A stretch of DNA of 64,000 bases, taken from Actinokineospora terrae (GTDB lineage Bacteria > Actinomycetota > Actinomycetes > Mycobacteriales > Pseudonocardiaceae). Below, one piece after another: positions 52,462 to 60,682 of the stretch. Every line of letters starts with the position of its first letter. The stretch's first letter is position 1. Under the pieces are notes generated by a model. It saw nothing but the letters and a program-made list of their open reading frames with translations. It made no database searches and had not been told where the DNA came from. The stretch is from positions 1 to 64,000 of the forward strand of contig NZ_FOGI01000014.1 of the NCBI RefSeq assembly GCF_900111175.1, in the 5' to 3' direction. The position numbers were made by a program, and so were the translations under genes.

Positions 52462-52992
52462 TTGAGCTTCACTGGGTCGGTGCACAGCGTCGTGGTCGTG
52501 ATGGGCGTGGCGGGGTCGGGCAAGACAACCGTCGCCACGCTGCTGGCTGAACAGCTCCAGGTCCCGCTGGCCGAGGCGGACGAGTTCCACCCCGCGGCGA
52601 ACATCGCCAAGATGAGCGCCGGAACCCCTCTTACCGACGAGGACCGCTGGCCGTGGCTGGACGCGATCGCGGACTGGATCCGTGAACGCGCCCACAACGG
52701 CGGCGGGGTCGTCACGTGCTCCGCGCTCAAGCGCTCTTACCGCGACCTGCTCGGTAGGGACGAACGCGTGTTCTTCGTCCACCTCAACGGTTCGCGAGAA
52801 CTGCTGGCGGACCGGATGCGCGGCCGCAGCGGGCACTTCATGCCGGTGTCGCTCCTGGACTCCCAACTGGCCGACCTGGAACCGCTGGCCGAGGGCGAGC
52901 CCGGCCTCGAACTCGACATCACCGATCCCCCCGACCAGCTCGCCGCGGCCGCCGCGCGCGGGTTGGCCGAGTTCGAAGGAGCACAGCCATGA
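52462..52992 (+). CDS. gntK: gluconokinase
   Basis: A 176-residue P-loop kinase. Walker A 'MGVAGSGKTTV', substrate region 'EADEFHPAANIAKMSAGTPLTDEDRWPWLDAI', 'VVTCSALKRSYRDLL' and 'RSGHFMPVSLLDSQLADLE' are all gluconokinase signatures. It phosphorylates D-gluconate to 6-phosphogluconate. The start is uncertain: TTG 52462 as used, or GTG 52480 just before the first strand; neither has a good ribosome site. It is coupled to gntP by ATGA. Confidence 0.94.
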   Translation: MSFTGSVHSVVVVMGVAGSGKTTVATLLAEQLQVPLAEADEFHPAANIAKMSAGTPLTDEDRWPWLDAIADWIRERAHNGGGVVTCSALKRSYRDLLGRDERVFFVHLNGSRELLADRMRGRSGHFMPVSLLDSQLADLEPLAEGEPGLELDITDPPDQLAAAAARGLAEFEGAQP

Positions 52993-54347
52993 CCCAGCCC
53001 CTGATCACGGCGGCGGCCTGGACCGGCCACGACACCCGGCTCATCGGCGCGACCGTGCTCGGCATCGCGCTGATCGTCGTGCTGATCACCAAGCTCAAGT
53101 TCCACCCGTTCCTGGCCCTGGTGCTCGGCTCCGGCGCGCTCGGGCTGGTCGCCGGGATGCCGGTCGGCACGCTGATCGAGAGCTTCACCAAGGGCGTCGG
53201 GTCCACTGTGGCCGGTGTCGGCGTGCTGATCGCGCTCGGCGCCATGCTGGGCAAGCTGCTGGCCGACTCCGGCGGCGCCGACCAGATCGTCGACACCATC
53301 CTGGGGCGCGCGTCCGGGCGGAAGTTGCCGTGGGCGATGGCGCTGGTGGCGGCGCTGATCGGGCTGCCGATGTTCTTCGAGATCGGCCTGGTCATGCTGA
53401 TCCCGGTGGTGCTGCTGGCCGCGCGGCGCAGCGGCAAGCCGTTGATGCTGCTGGGGATCCCGGCGCTGGCGGGCCTGTCGGTGCTGCACGGGCTGGTGCC
53501 GCCGCACCCCGGTCCGCTGGTGGCGGTGGACGCGCTCAAGGCCGACCTGGGGCTGACGCTCGGCCTCGGCGTGCTGGTGGCGATCCCGACGGTGATCATT
53601 GCGGGGCCGGTGTTCGCCCGGTTCGCGGCCAGGTGGGTGCCGGTCGAGGCGCCGGTGGTCGAGGACGAGGCGCAGCGGCCGACGACCCGGCCGAGCTTCG
53701 CCGCCACGCTCGCCACGGTGCTGCTGCCGGTCGTGCTGATGCTGGGCAAGGCGCTCGCGGACATCCTGCTGGCCAAGGAGAACACCGTCCGGCACGTGCT
53801 GGACTTCCTCGGCGCCCCGCTGGTGGCGCTGCTGCTGGCGGTCCTGGTCGGGATGGTGACGCTCGGGCGCGGGTTCGGGCGCGACAGGCTCGCGGCCTCG
53901 ATCGGCGAGTCGCTGCCGCCGATCGCCGGGATCCTGCTGATCGTCGGTGCCGGTGGCGGGTTCAAGCAGACGCTGGTGGACGCGGGCGTCGGCAACGTGA
54001 TCACCGGGCTGGCGCAGGACGCGAACTTCTCGCCGCTGCTGCTCGGCTGGCTGATCGCGGTGGCGATCCGGCTGGCGACCGGCTCGGCCACGGTGGCCAC
54101 CATCTCGGCGGCGGGCATCATCGCCCCGCTGGCGGTCGGGATGGAGCCGACGCACGCAGCGCTGCTCGCCCTGGCCATCGGCGCGGGCTCGCTGTTCTTC
54201 TCCCACGTCAACGACGCCGGGTTCTGGCTGGTGAAGGAGTACTTCGGCCTCAGCGTCGGTCAGACGATCAAGACCTGGTCGGTGATGGAGACCCTGATCT
54301 CCGTGGTCGGCATCCTGATCATCATGCCGCTGAGCTGGCTGCTCTAG
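52989..54347 (+). CDS. gntP: gluconate:H+ symporter, GntP family
   Basis: A 452-residue protein with about 12-14 membrane spans. GntP motifs are 'SFTKGVGSTVAGVGVLIALGAMLG', 'LPMFFEIGLVMLIPVV', 'GLVPPHPGPLVAVDALKAD' and 'LAIGAGSLFFSHVNDAGFWLVKEYF'. It imports gluconate, which gntK then phosphorylates. The ATG overlaps the gntK stop, so the pair is translationally coupled and presumably repressed by the divergent GntR protein. Confidence 0.94.
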   Translation: MTQPLITAAAWTGHDTRLIGATVLGIALIVVLITKLKFHPFLALVLGSGALGLVAGMPVGTLIESFTKGVGSTVAGVGVLIALGAMLGKLLADSGGADQIVDTILGRASGRKLPWAMALVAALIGLPMFFEIGLVMLIPVVLLAARRSGKPLMLLGIPALAGLSVLHGLVPPHPGPLVAVDALKADLGLTLGLGVLVAIPTVIIAGPVFARFAARWVPVEAPVVEDEAQRPTTRPSFAATLATVLLPVVLMLGKALADILLAKENTVRHVLDFLGAPLVALLLAVLVGMVTLGRGFGRDRLAASIGESLPPIAGILLIVGAGGGFKQTLVDAGVGNVITGLAQDANFSPLLLGWLIAVAIRLATGSATVATISAAGIIAPLAVGMEPTHAALLALAIGAGSLFFSHVNDAGFWLVKEYFGLSVGQTIKTWSVMETLISVVGILIIMPLSWLL

Positions 54348-54355
54348 CCACGCTC

Positions 54356-55321
54356 TCAGGAATGCGCCGCCCAGCCTGCGACCATCTGCCGAGCGATGGA
54401 CGTCTCCCCCGGCAGGATCAGGTCCGGGAGCTGACCCCCGTTGGCCAGTGCCTCGACGACCTTGGCGCGGTGGACCCAGTGGGCGTGCTCGATCTCGCCG
54501 TCGGCGGGGACCAGTGGGGCGGCGGGGTCGGCGGTCGCGGTGAAGCCGATCATGATGGAGCGGGGGAACGGCCAGGGCTGGCTGCCCAGGTAGCGGATGT
54601 CGGTGACCTGGACGCCCACCTCCTCGGCGATCTCGCGCTCGACGCAGGCCTCCAGGGACTCGCCGGTCTCCACGAAACCCGCGAGCACCGAGTAGCGGTG
54701 CGCGGGCCAGATGGGCTGGCGGGCCAGCAGGACCTGGTCGCCGCCGTCGTGGACCAGGCAGATCACGGCCGGGTCGGTGCGCGGGTACTCCTCGCGGCCG
54801 CAACCGGTGCACTTGCTGGCCCACCCGGCGGCGGTGCGGTCGACCGGCGACCCGCACTTGGCGCAGAACCGGGCCCGCGCGTGCCAGTTGACCAGGCCGA
54901 CCGCGGTGGTGAACAGGCCAGCGGCGGTGTCGTCGAGCAGGGAGCCGACGCCGCGCAGGTCGTGCCACTGCTCGCCGTCCGCCGATTCGGCGCCCGCCCA
55001 CAGGCTCCACGCGCCGGGCGGGGCCGGGATCGGGCGCACCTGCTCGTCCGAGGACAGCACCCAGTACGACTCGTCGCCCTGCTCACCGAGCAGCATGGCC
55101 TCGGCGGGGCGTTCGTCGGCGACCGCGAGGGCCGGGCGGGGCGCCAGCGCGGTGCCGCCGTCGCGGACGGGGGTGCGGCCCTGCTTGTCGACCAGCAGCA
55201 CCCGGCCCGCCTTCCACAGCCGGTCGAGCCGCTCCGGGTCCTTGCGGGCGGTCTCGTCCCTGGCCGCTGTCGCGCGCGACAACGTGGGCAGGGCGGCTAG
55301 CCGGAACGGTTCGCTGGTCAC
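54356..55321 (-). CDS. nudC: NAD+/NADH diphosphatase (RNA de-NADding) NudC
   Basis: A 321-residue Nudix hydrolase from GTG 55321 ('AAGGGGAAA' upstream). A zinc ribbon ('FCAKCGSP' and 'SKCTGCGREEYPRTDP') precedes the Nudix box, visible as 'GFVETGESLEACVEREIAEEVG', and the NudC signature 'SQPWPFPRSIMIGF'. It cleaves NAD(H), and removes NAD caps from RNA in other bacteria. It converges on gntP with 8 bp between stops. Confidence 0.93.
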   Translation of the reverse strand: MTSEPFRLAALPTLSRATAARDETARKDPERLDRLWKAGRVLLVDKQGRTPVRDGGTALAPRPALAVADERPAEAMLLGEQGDESYWVLSSDEQVRPIPAPPGAWSLWAGAESADGEQWHDLRGVGSLLDDTAAGLFTTAVGLVNWHARARFCAKCGSPVDRTAAGWASKCTGCGREEYPRTDPAVICLVHDGGDQVLLARQPIWPAHRYSVLAGFVETGESLEACVEREIAEEVGVQVTDIRYLGSQPWPFPRSIMIGFTATADPAAPLVPADGEIEHAHWVHRAKVVEALANGGQLPDLILPGETSIARQMVAGWAAHS

Positions 55322-55413
55322 GCGTTTCCCCTTGGTCAACACACTCCCGGTGGGGCGGGAGGAAGAGCGGTACTGGCCCCGCGCTGTCCGGTGTGGACAG
55401 CGCGGGGTCGCGG

Positions 55414-56769
55414 TCACGGGAAGCGGACGCCGCCGATGCGGGCGAGCGGGGCGAGCTTCTCGACGTCGCCGACGATGATGCCGGTGAACCGGGTGGGGGC
55501 GAAGAACTCCTGCGCCGCCTCGGCGACCTCGGCCGCGGTGACCGCCTTGAGGCGGTCCGGGTGGCCGATCAGCCACTCGACGCCCAGGCCGAGCACAGCC
55601 AGCGCGGCGATCTGGGAGGCCAGGCCGCCCTGCGACGAGGTGCTGGTGAGCAGCGACCCGATGGCGTACTGGCGGACGATCTCCACCTCGGCCTCGTCCG
55701 GCGCCACCAGCGCGAACCGGCCCAGCTCGTAGCGGATCTCCAGCAGCGCGGCCGCGGTGACGTCGCTCGCGGTGTCGGTGTCGATGAGCAGCGTCGCGCC
55801 GTCCGGGGTGAACTCCGGGTACGAGCGCGCGTGGTAGGTGTAGCCCTTGTCCTCGCGGATGTTCTCCACCAGGCGGGAGGAGAAGAAGCCGCCGAAGGTC
55901 AGGTTGGCCAGCTGCAACGCCGGGTAGCGCGGGTCGGTGCGGGTGATCGACTGCGCGGAGAGCCGGATCTGCGACTGGACGGCGCCGGGGCGGTCGACCA
56001 CCAGCAGGTCACCCGGGGTGATCGGCGGCAGCGCGGGCAGCACCGACGCGGCGGCGTCCGACTGCCAACCACCGAGGGCGGCCGCGGCACCGGCGACGGC
56101 GCGCTCCGGCTCGACATCGCCGACGAGCACCAGCACCGAACCCCGCGGCAGCACGGCGGCCTGGTGCAGGGCGCGCACGTCGGCGGGCTCGACCTTCGCG
56201 ACGTCGGCGGCCTCGGGCAGCTCGCGGGTGAACGGGTGGTCGCCGTAGCGGTGCCGCTGCAGCGCCTGGCGGGCGATCACGTTCGGCCTGGACCTGGCCA
56301 CCGAGATCCGCTCGATCAGCCGCGCCTTCTCGCCCGCGACCTCGTCGTCGGCGTAGGTGGCGCCGGTGAGCGCGTCGGCCAGCACGGCGAGCAGCGTGTC
56401 GAACCCGCTGGCCAGCGCGTTGCCGCCGAGGGAGAGCAGCTCGGGGTCGACCGCGGCGGACAGCTCACCGCCGACCAGGGCCAACTCGGTGTCCACGGCG
56501 ACCCGGTCGCGCGACTCGGTGCCGGTGAGGATCGCGGCGGCCAGCACCTCGGCGGTCGCCGCGTGCGCGGGCTCGGCACCGGCGAACGGGACCCGCAGCC
56601 GCACCTCGACCATCGGCACGGTCGGCTGGTGCACGGCGATGACCCGCAACCCGTTGTCCAGCACGGTGTCCACGACCGACAGGTTGGTCGCCGCCCGCTG
56701 CTCACCCAACGGCGGGAGCGGCCGGGGCCCCACCTCGGTGCGCCCGATCTCCTCTGCGGTGCGGCTCAC
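55414..56769 (-). CDS. M16-family peptidase homologue, non-catalytic subunit type
   Basis: A 451-residue M16 protein from GTG 56769, chosen because 'GGAGGA' lies five bases upstream. It has the two-lobed M16 fold ('TVLDNGLRVIAVHQPTVPMVEVRLRV', 'GDVEPERAV', 'YTYHARSYPEF') but the zinc motif HXXEH is absent at the expected place ('HAATAEVLA'). Such proteins pair with a catalytic partner in a clamshell heterodimer. The partner is the next gene upstream (57711-58997), from which it is separated by an unusual 0.9-kb repeat-filled spacer. Confidence 0.88.
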   Translation of the reverse strand: MSRTAEEIGRTEVGPRPLPPLGEQRAATNLSVVDTVLDNGLRVIAVHQPTVPMVEVRLRVPFAGAEPAHAATAEVLAAAILTGTESRDRVAVDTELALVGGELSAAVDPELLSLGGNALASGFDTLLAVLADALTGATYADDEVAGEKARLIERISVARSRPNVIARQALQRHRYGDHPFTRELPEAADVAKVEPADVRALHQAAVLPRGSVLVLVGDVEPERAVAGAAAALGGWQSDAAASVLPALPPITPGDLLVVDRPGAVQSQIRLSAQSITRTDPRYPALQLANLTFGGFFSSRLVENIREDKGYTYHARSYPEFTPDGATLLIDTDTASDVTAAALLEIRYELGRFALVAPDEAEVEIVRQYAIGSLLTSTSSQGGLASQIAALAVLGLGVEWLIGHPDRLKAVTAAEVAEAAQEFFAPTRFTGIIVGDVEKLAPLARIGGVRFP

Positions 56770-57153
56770 TGCTGTCCTCCTGGACTGTGCGTGGTTGCTG
56801 GGCTGTGCGTGGTGATGGGGCTGTGCGTGGTGACGGGGCTGTGCTGCGGTCGCGGGAGCCTTGGGTGCTTGATGCTGGGCTGTGGATTGCTCGGGCCGCT
56901 CTGCGGGTGGTGCTCGGTAAGCTGTATATCGGGGGCTGCGTTGGCCGGTTTGATCTTGAGCTGAGGGGCGGCGGCTCTCGTGCTCGGCTGCGCCGTCGAC
57001 GGGAACGCCTCGCCTGCGGCATTGGCCCGGACGCGAGTTTCGAGCTGTGCTCGATGCGGCGAACTCGTTTTGCGCGGGGCCCCTACGACACCCGGGCAGA
57101 ACCACAAAGCAGGGGCCGAAAAGCAGGCCCTGCCGCGAACGACGCTACGGGTG

Positions 57154-57221
57154 CCGTCCCCCCACACAAAACAAGTCCACCCCATCGAGCCGGCTTGGCA
57201 CCAGCGACTCCGAGGAGCGCG
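57154..57221 (-). repeat. dispersed repeat family B, copy 2
   Basis: It is the reverse complement of the element at 25627-25692, with about five differences by eye; the best-kept part is 'CTCCTCGGAGTCGCTGGTG'. It abuts the 108-bp tandem array. Confidence 0.78.
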
Positions 57222-57225
57222 TGGT

Positions 57226-57560
57226 GGGCCAACGTCGGTGAGGGGGACGTTCGGACAAGCGACTGTGGCGGGGGCGTGGCGGCCAACGTCGGTGAAGGGC
57301 GGGTGGAGACCAGCGTCTGCGAGGGGCGCGCTGGGACTAACGCCCAGGAAGGGCGCGCTGGGACCAACGACCGTGGCGAGGGCGTGAGGGCCAACGTCGG
57401 TCAAGGCCGGGTGGAGACCAGCGTCTGCGAGGGGCGCGCTGGGACTAACGCCCAGGAAGGGCGCGCTGGGACCAACGACCGTGGCGGGGGCGTGGGGGCC
57501 AACGGTCGTGAGGGCCGGGCTGGGACCGATTACCGTGGCGGGCGCGTAGGGGCGTTTCCC
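57226..57560. repeat. 108-bp tandem repeat array
   Basis: The string 'GTGGAGACCAGCGTCTGCGA' occurs at 57303 and 57411, giving a 108-bp period. Each unit contains shorter internal echoes ('GGGCGCGCTGGGACYAACG' twice, 'CCAACGTCGGTGA'). Two nearly identical full units and degenerate flanking ones are present. 108 is a multiple of three, so frames stay open through the array. Confidence 0.82.
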
Positions 57561-57710
57561 GGTCGCGGAGGTGTCGCGCTCCGTGGGAGTCGCCCTGGCA
57601 GCGGGGGGTCGCGAAAGTGCGATCACGCGATGCCGCCGGGTGGGGTGGTCGGTGGTGCTGGAGGGTGGGTCATGCACTGCCGCCGGGTAGTGGTGCGGTG
57701 GGGCGGGGGG

Positions 57711-58997
57711 TCACTCGGCACCACCGCCGGCGGGGGTGACGGTGAGGATGGCGCGGGAGTCTGGGCGTAGGGCTTTCGCGGCGGCCGATACGGCGTCGGG
57801 GGTGACGGCGTTGATGCGGTCGGGGAGTTCGTAGACCAGGGACGGGTTGCCGTAGAGGAGTTCGAACGCGCCGAGGGCCAGGGTGCGGCTGACGATGCGG
57901 TCGTGTTCCTTGTGCAGGCTCGCGGCCCAGCGGGCGGTGATCTTGGCGAGTTCCTCCTGGTCCGGCGGGGTGCTGGCCAGGCGCTCGAGTTCCTCGTCGA
58001 TGGCGGCGAGTACCGGGGCCAGGTCCGCGTCCGGGGAGTACATCGCGGTGATGGTGAAGGTGTCCGGGTCGCGGGCCTCGAACGGGCCGAACATGCCGCA
58101 GCCCGCGCTGACCTCGGTGACCAGCTGGTCGCCGTAGACCAGGCGCTGCTGCAGGCGGGAGCCGTCGCCGTCGGTGAGGACGCCCGCGAGCACCAGGTAC
58201 GCCAGGTAGGCGTCGAGCTCGTCGATCGGGTCCGGGATGCGGTAGCCGATGGCGACCGCGGGCAGCGGGGCGAGCGGGTCCGGGTGGTCGGCGCGGACCT
58301 CGGCGGCGGGCGGCGGCTCGGCGAAGGAGGGCCGCTGCGGGCGCGGGCGGGCCGGGACGTCGCCGAAGTGGCGCTCGATGAGCTCCTTGGCGGCGTCGAG
58401 GGTGAAGTCACCGGCGACGGTCAGCACCGCGTTCGCGGGGGCGTAGTAGGTGTCGAAGAACGCGGCGCAATCGGCGACCGTGGCCTGCTCCAGGTCCTCG
58501 AACCCGCCGTAGCCGTTGTGCGCGTTGGGGAAGGTCTCGAACAGCACCGGCGGGAGCAGGATCCACGGGAAACCGCCGTAGGGGCGGTTGAGCACGTTGA
58601 GCCGGATCTCCTCCTTCACCACGTCGATCTGGTTGCGCAGGTTCTCCTCGGTGAGCTTGGGAGCGCGCATCCGGTCCGCCTCCAGGAACAGCGCGCGCTC
58701 CAGCGCCGCCGAGGGCAGGACCTCGAAGTAGTCGGTGTAGTCCGGGTGGGTGGACCCGTTGAAGGTGCCACCGGAGGACTGCACGTGCCGGAAGTGCGCC
58801 AGCTTCTCCAGGCTCTCGCTGCCCTGGAACATCAGGTGCTCGAACAGGTGGGCGAACCCCGTCCGGCCTTCCGGCTCGGACCGGAAGCCCACGTCGTAAT
58901 GCACGCTGACGCCGACGACCGGCGCGGTGTCGTCGGGGGCGAGGACGACCCGCAGTCCGTTGGCGAGCGTGTAGCGGTGCGGCTGGGAAACGGTCAC
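57711..58997 (-). CDS. M16-family zinc peptidase, catalytic subunit type
   Basis: A 428-residue M16 protein. The inverted zinc motif 'HLFEH' is at about residues 48-52 ('GFAHLFEHLMFQGS'), with the third ligand Glu in 'QIDVVKEEIRLNV'. The typical 'YTLANGLRVVLAPD' opens the protein and 'NGSTHPDYTDYFEVLP' follows. It probably acts on peptides together with the non-catalytic partner downstream. No signal peptide is visible, so the site is cytoplasmic unless processed otherwise. Confidence 0.92.
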   Translation of the reverse strand: MTVSQPHRYTLANGLRVVLAPDDTAPVVGVSVHYDVGFRSEPEGRTGFAHLFEHLMFQGSESLEKLAHFRHVQSSGGTFNGSTHPDYTDYFEVLPSAALERALFLEADRMRAPKLTEENLRNQIDVVKEEIRLNVLNRPYGGFPWILLPPVLFETFPNAHNGYGGFEDLEQATVADCAAFFDTYYAPANAVLTVAGDFTLDAAKELIERHFGDVPARPRPQRPSFAEPPPAAEVRADHPDPLAPLPAVAIGYRIPDPIDELDAYLAYLVLAGVLTDGDGSRLQQRLVYGDQLVTEVSAGCGMFGPFEARDPDTFTITAMYSPDADLAPVLAAIDEELERLASTPPDQEELAKITARWAASLHKEHDRIVSRTLALGAFELLYGNPSLVYELPDRINAVTPDAVSAAAKALRPDSRAILTVTPAGGGAE

Positions 58998-59074
58998 GCG
59001 GCCGAGCCTACGGGAGGTGCGCCACAGGCGGACACCGTGCGTGTCCGCCTGTGGATGAATCAGGGTCTTGTGGA

Positions 59075-60565
59075 CTAGGCCGACTGCCGACCGGAGCGCT
59101 TGCGCCGCTGGGCGATCAGCAGGAACGCGCCACCGCCGAGGGCGGCGAGGCCGAGCAGCACCATCCCGCCGACCGCCGCGCCGGTGACGGGCAGGTCACC
59201 GGAGCCGCCGTCGGCGTTGGGGGCGGTGCCGCCCTGCGGTGCCGGGGAGGTGGTGGTGGACCCGCCGGTCGGGGTCGTCCCGGTCGAACTGGTCGGCGGC
59301 GCCGTCGTCGTGGTGTCCGGGGTGGACGGTTGGGTCGTCGGCGTGGTGGTCTCGTCCCGCTCGCAGTCGACCTTGAAGGTCTCGGTGGTCGTCAGGCCGG
59401 AACCGGTCAGGTGGGCGGTGTAGCCGCCGTCCGCGAAGACACCGACGTGGCGGGTCCACTGGTAGACGCCGTCGCCGTCGAAGCGCACGTTCTCCTCGAA
59501 GCCGGGCTTGCCGTCGATGGTGAACTTCCGCTCGGCCGGGTAGGGGCCGACCGCGTAGTAGCGGAAGGTCACGACTGACTGCTCGTCGACGCAGCGGGAG
59601 GAGATCTGCAGGCCGTCGGTGTCGACCTTGACGTCCTCGCAGAAGTCCACGGAGACACCGGTGACGGTCTCGGTGCCGTCCGAACCCTTCACGATGACCT
59701 TGTAGTCGCCCGCTTCGATCGGGCCGAGGTTGGCGCTACCGTGCCCGACAGCGGGAACCGTGACGGTCTTGGTCGCCTCGTGCGCGGAGACGGTGTAGTC
59801 CACCGAGATCCGGTTGGGGTTGTCGATCTCGACCCACAGGTTGGGCAGGCTGTTGATGTTGTCCTTGCCGTCGCACTGCGCGTAAGTGCCCAAACCGGGC
59901 GCGTTGCCCGAACGGCAGTTGACGCTGAAGGTCTTGATGACGGGTGGGTCGAAACCGGGCCCGTGCAGCTTGATCTGGTACTTGTCGCGGTCGTCGTAGG
60001 CGTTGTCGACGACCGTGTACGCCACGCCCGGGGCGATCTCACCGGAGTGGGTGTAGGGCAGGTCGATGTCGATCGCGTACTCGCGCACCTCGTCGGTGGA
60101 CGGGTTGGTGACCTTCGCGGTCACGATGCCCCAGCCGCCGCGGCACTGGACCGAGACCTCCAGGGGATCCTCGGACGGGGTGTCCTCGGTGCACGGTCGG
60201 ACCACGACGGGCAGCCCGTCCGAGGCCTCGCCCGCGCCGTCGATCTCCACGGTGTACTCACCCGGCGGGACGGGCTTGAAGGTCACCTTGGGCTCGTCGT
60301 TGGCCTTGGTGGTCTTCGCCGGGAGGTCCGAGCCGACCAGGCGGACGGTGAACGGCCCGCTGTCGTGGATGGCGACCTCGACCGAGCGCACGCCCTTCTT
60401 GCAGATGCTGGCGACGGTAGCCGGGGTCGGGCTGACCACCTCGTCCATCGGGTAGTCCGGGAAGGACAGGTCCGGGTCGTCCTGGGCCAGGGCGGGCAGC
60501 GCGGTGGCCACCAGGGTCAACCCGGTCGCGATCGCCACAGCGGCGCGCTTCACGAACGTGAGCAA
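59075..60565 (-). CDS. sortase-anchored (LPVTG) surface protein
   Basis: A 496-residue exported protein. The start at TTG 60565 is favoured by 'GGGAGGT' four bases upstream. The signal peptide 'KRAAVAIATGLTLVATALPALAQ' is followed by several beta-rich Ig-like modules with paired cysteines, a Thr/Pro-rich wall-spanning stretch (~395-460), then 'GDLPVTGAA', a hydrophobic span and the basic tail 'QRRKRSGR': a complete cell-wall sorting signal. The ligand or role is unknown. It implies a class E or similar sortase elsewhere in the genome. Confidence 0.88.
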   Translation of the reverse strand: MLTFVKRAAVAIATGLTLVATALPALAQDDPDLSFPDYPMDEVVSPTPATVASICKKGVRSVEVAIHDSGPFTVRLVGSDLPAKTTKANDEPKVTFKPVPPGEYTVEIDGAGEASDGLPVVVRPCTEDTPSEDPLEVSVQCRGGWGIVTAKVTNPSTDEVREYAIDIDLPYTHSGEIAPGVAYTVVDNAYDDRDKYQIKLHGPGFDPPVIKTFSVNCRSGNAPGLGTYAQCDGKDNINSLPNLWVEIDNPNRISVDYTVSAHEATKTVTVPAVGHGSANLGPIEAGDYKVIVKGSDGTETVTGVSVDFCEDVKVDTDGLQISSRCVDEQSVVTFRYYAVGPYPAERKFTIDGKPGFEENVRFDGDGVYQWTRHVGVFADGGYTAHLTGSGLTTTETFKVDCERDETTTPTTQPSTPDTTTTAPPTSSTGTTPTGGSTTTSPAPQGGTAPNADGGSGDLPVTGAAVGGMVLLGLAALGGGAFLLIAQRRKRSGRQSA

Positions 60566-60682
60566 GCGGACCTCCCAGAACACGCGATAAGTGCGCGAAA
60601 CGTACACCGCGTGACCGCAGATCCGCTAATTACCCCCAATGGTGTGTATGTCCAGGTCAGACGTGTGACTAATTGACAACTG

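Larger units (their letters stand above)
56770..57710. other. 941-bp repeat-rich spacer between the two M16 genes
   Basis: No gene is supported. From the left there is a ~24-bp motif GGGCTGTGCGTGGTG repeated about three times (56785-56840), then diverse GC-rich DNA, then dispersed repeat family B copy 2 (57154-57221) and a tandem array with 108-bp period (57226-57560). Minus-strand open frames here are Pro/Ala/Val/Ser-rich products of the repeats. Confidence 0.65.

Noticed and set aside
52737..55010. 757-residue open frame antisense to gntK/gntP and nudC
   Set aside because: It spans three well-supported genes in a frame rich in Arg/His/Gly and has no recognisable domain.
56766..57677. 303-residue minus-strand frame between the M16 genes
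   Set aside because: Its text is made by the 108-bp and smaller repeats ('PSAPLADAGLHP' echoes) and repeat family B; no signal, domain or good start. Kept as spacer pending comparison with relatives.
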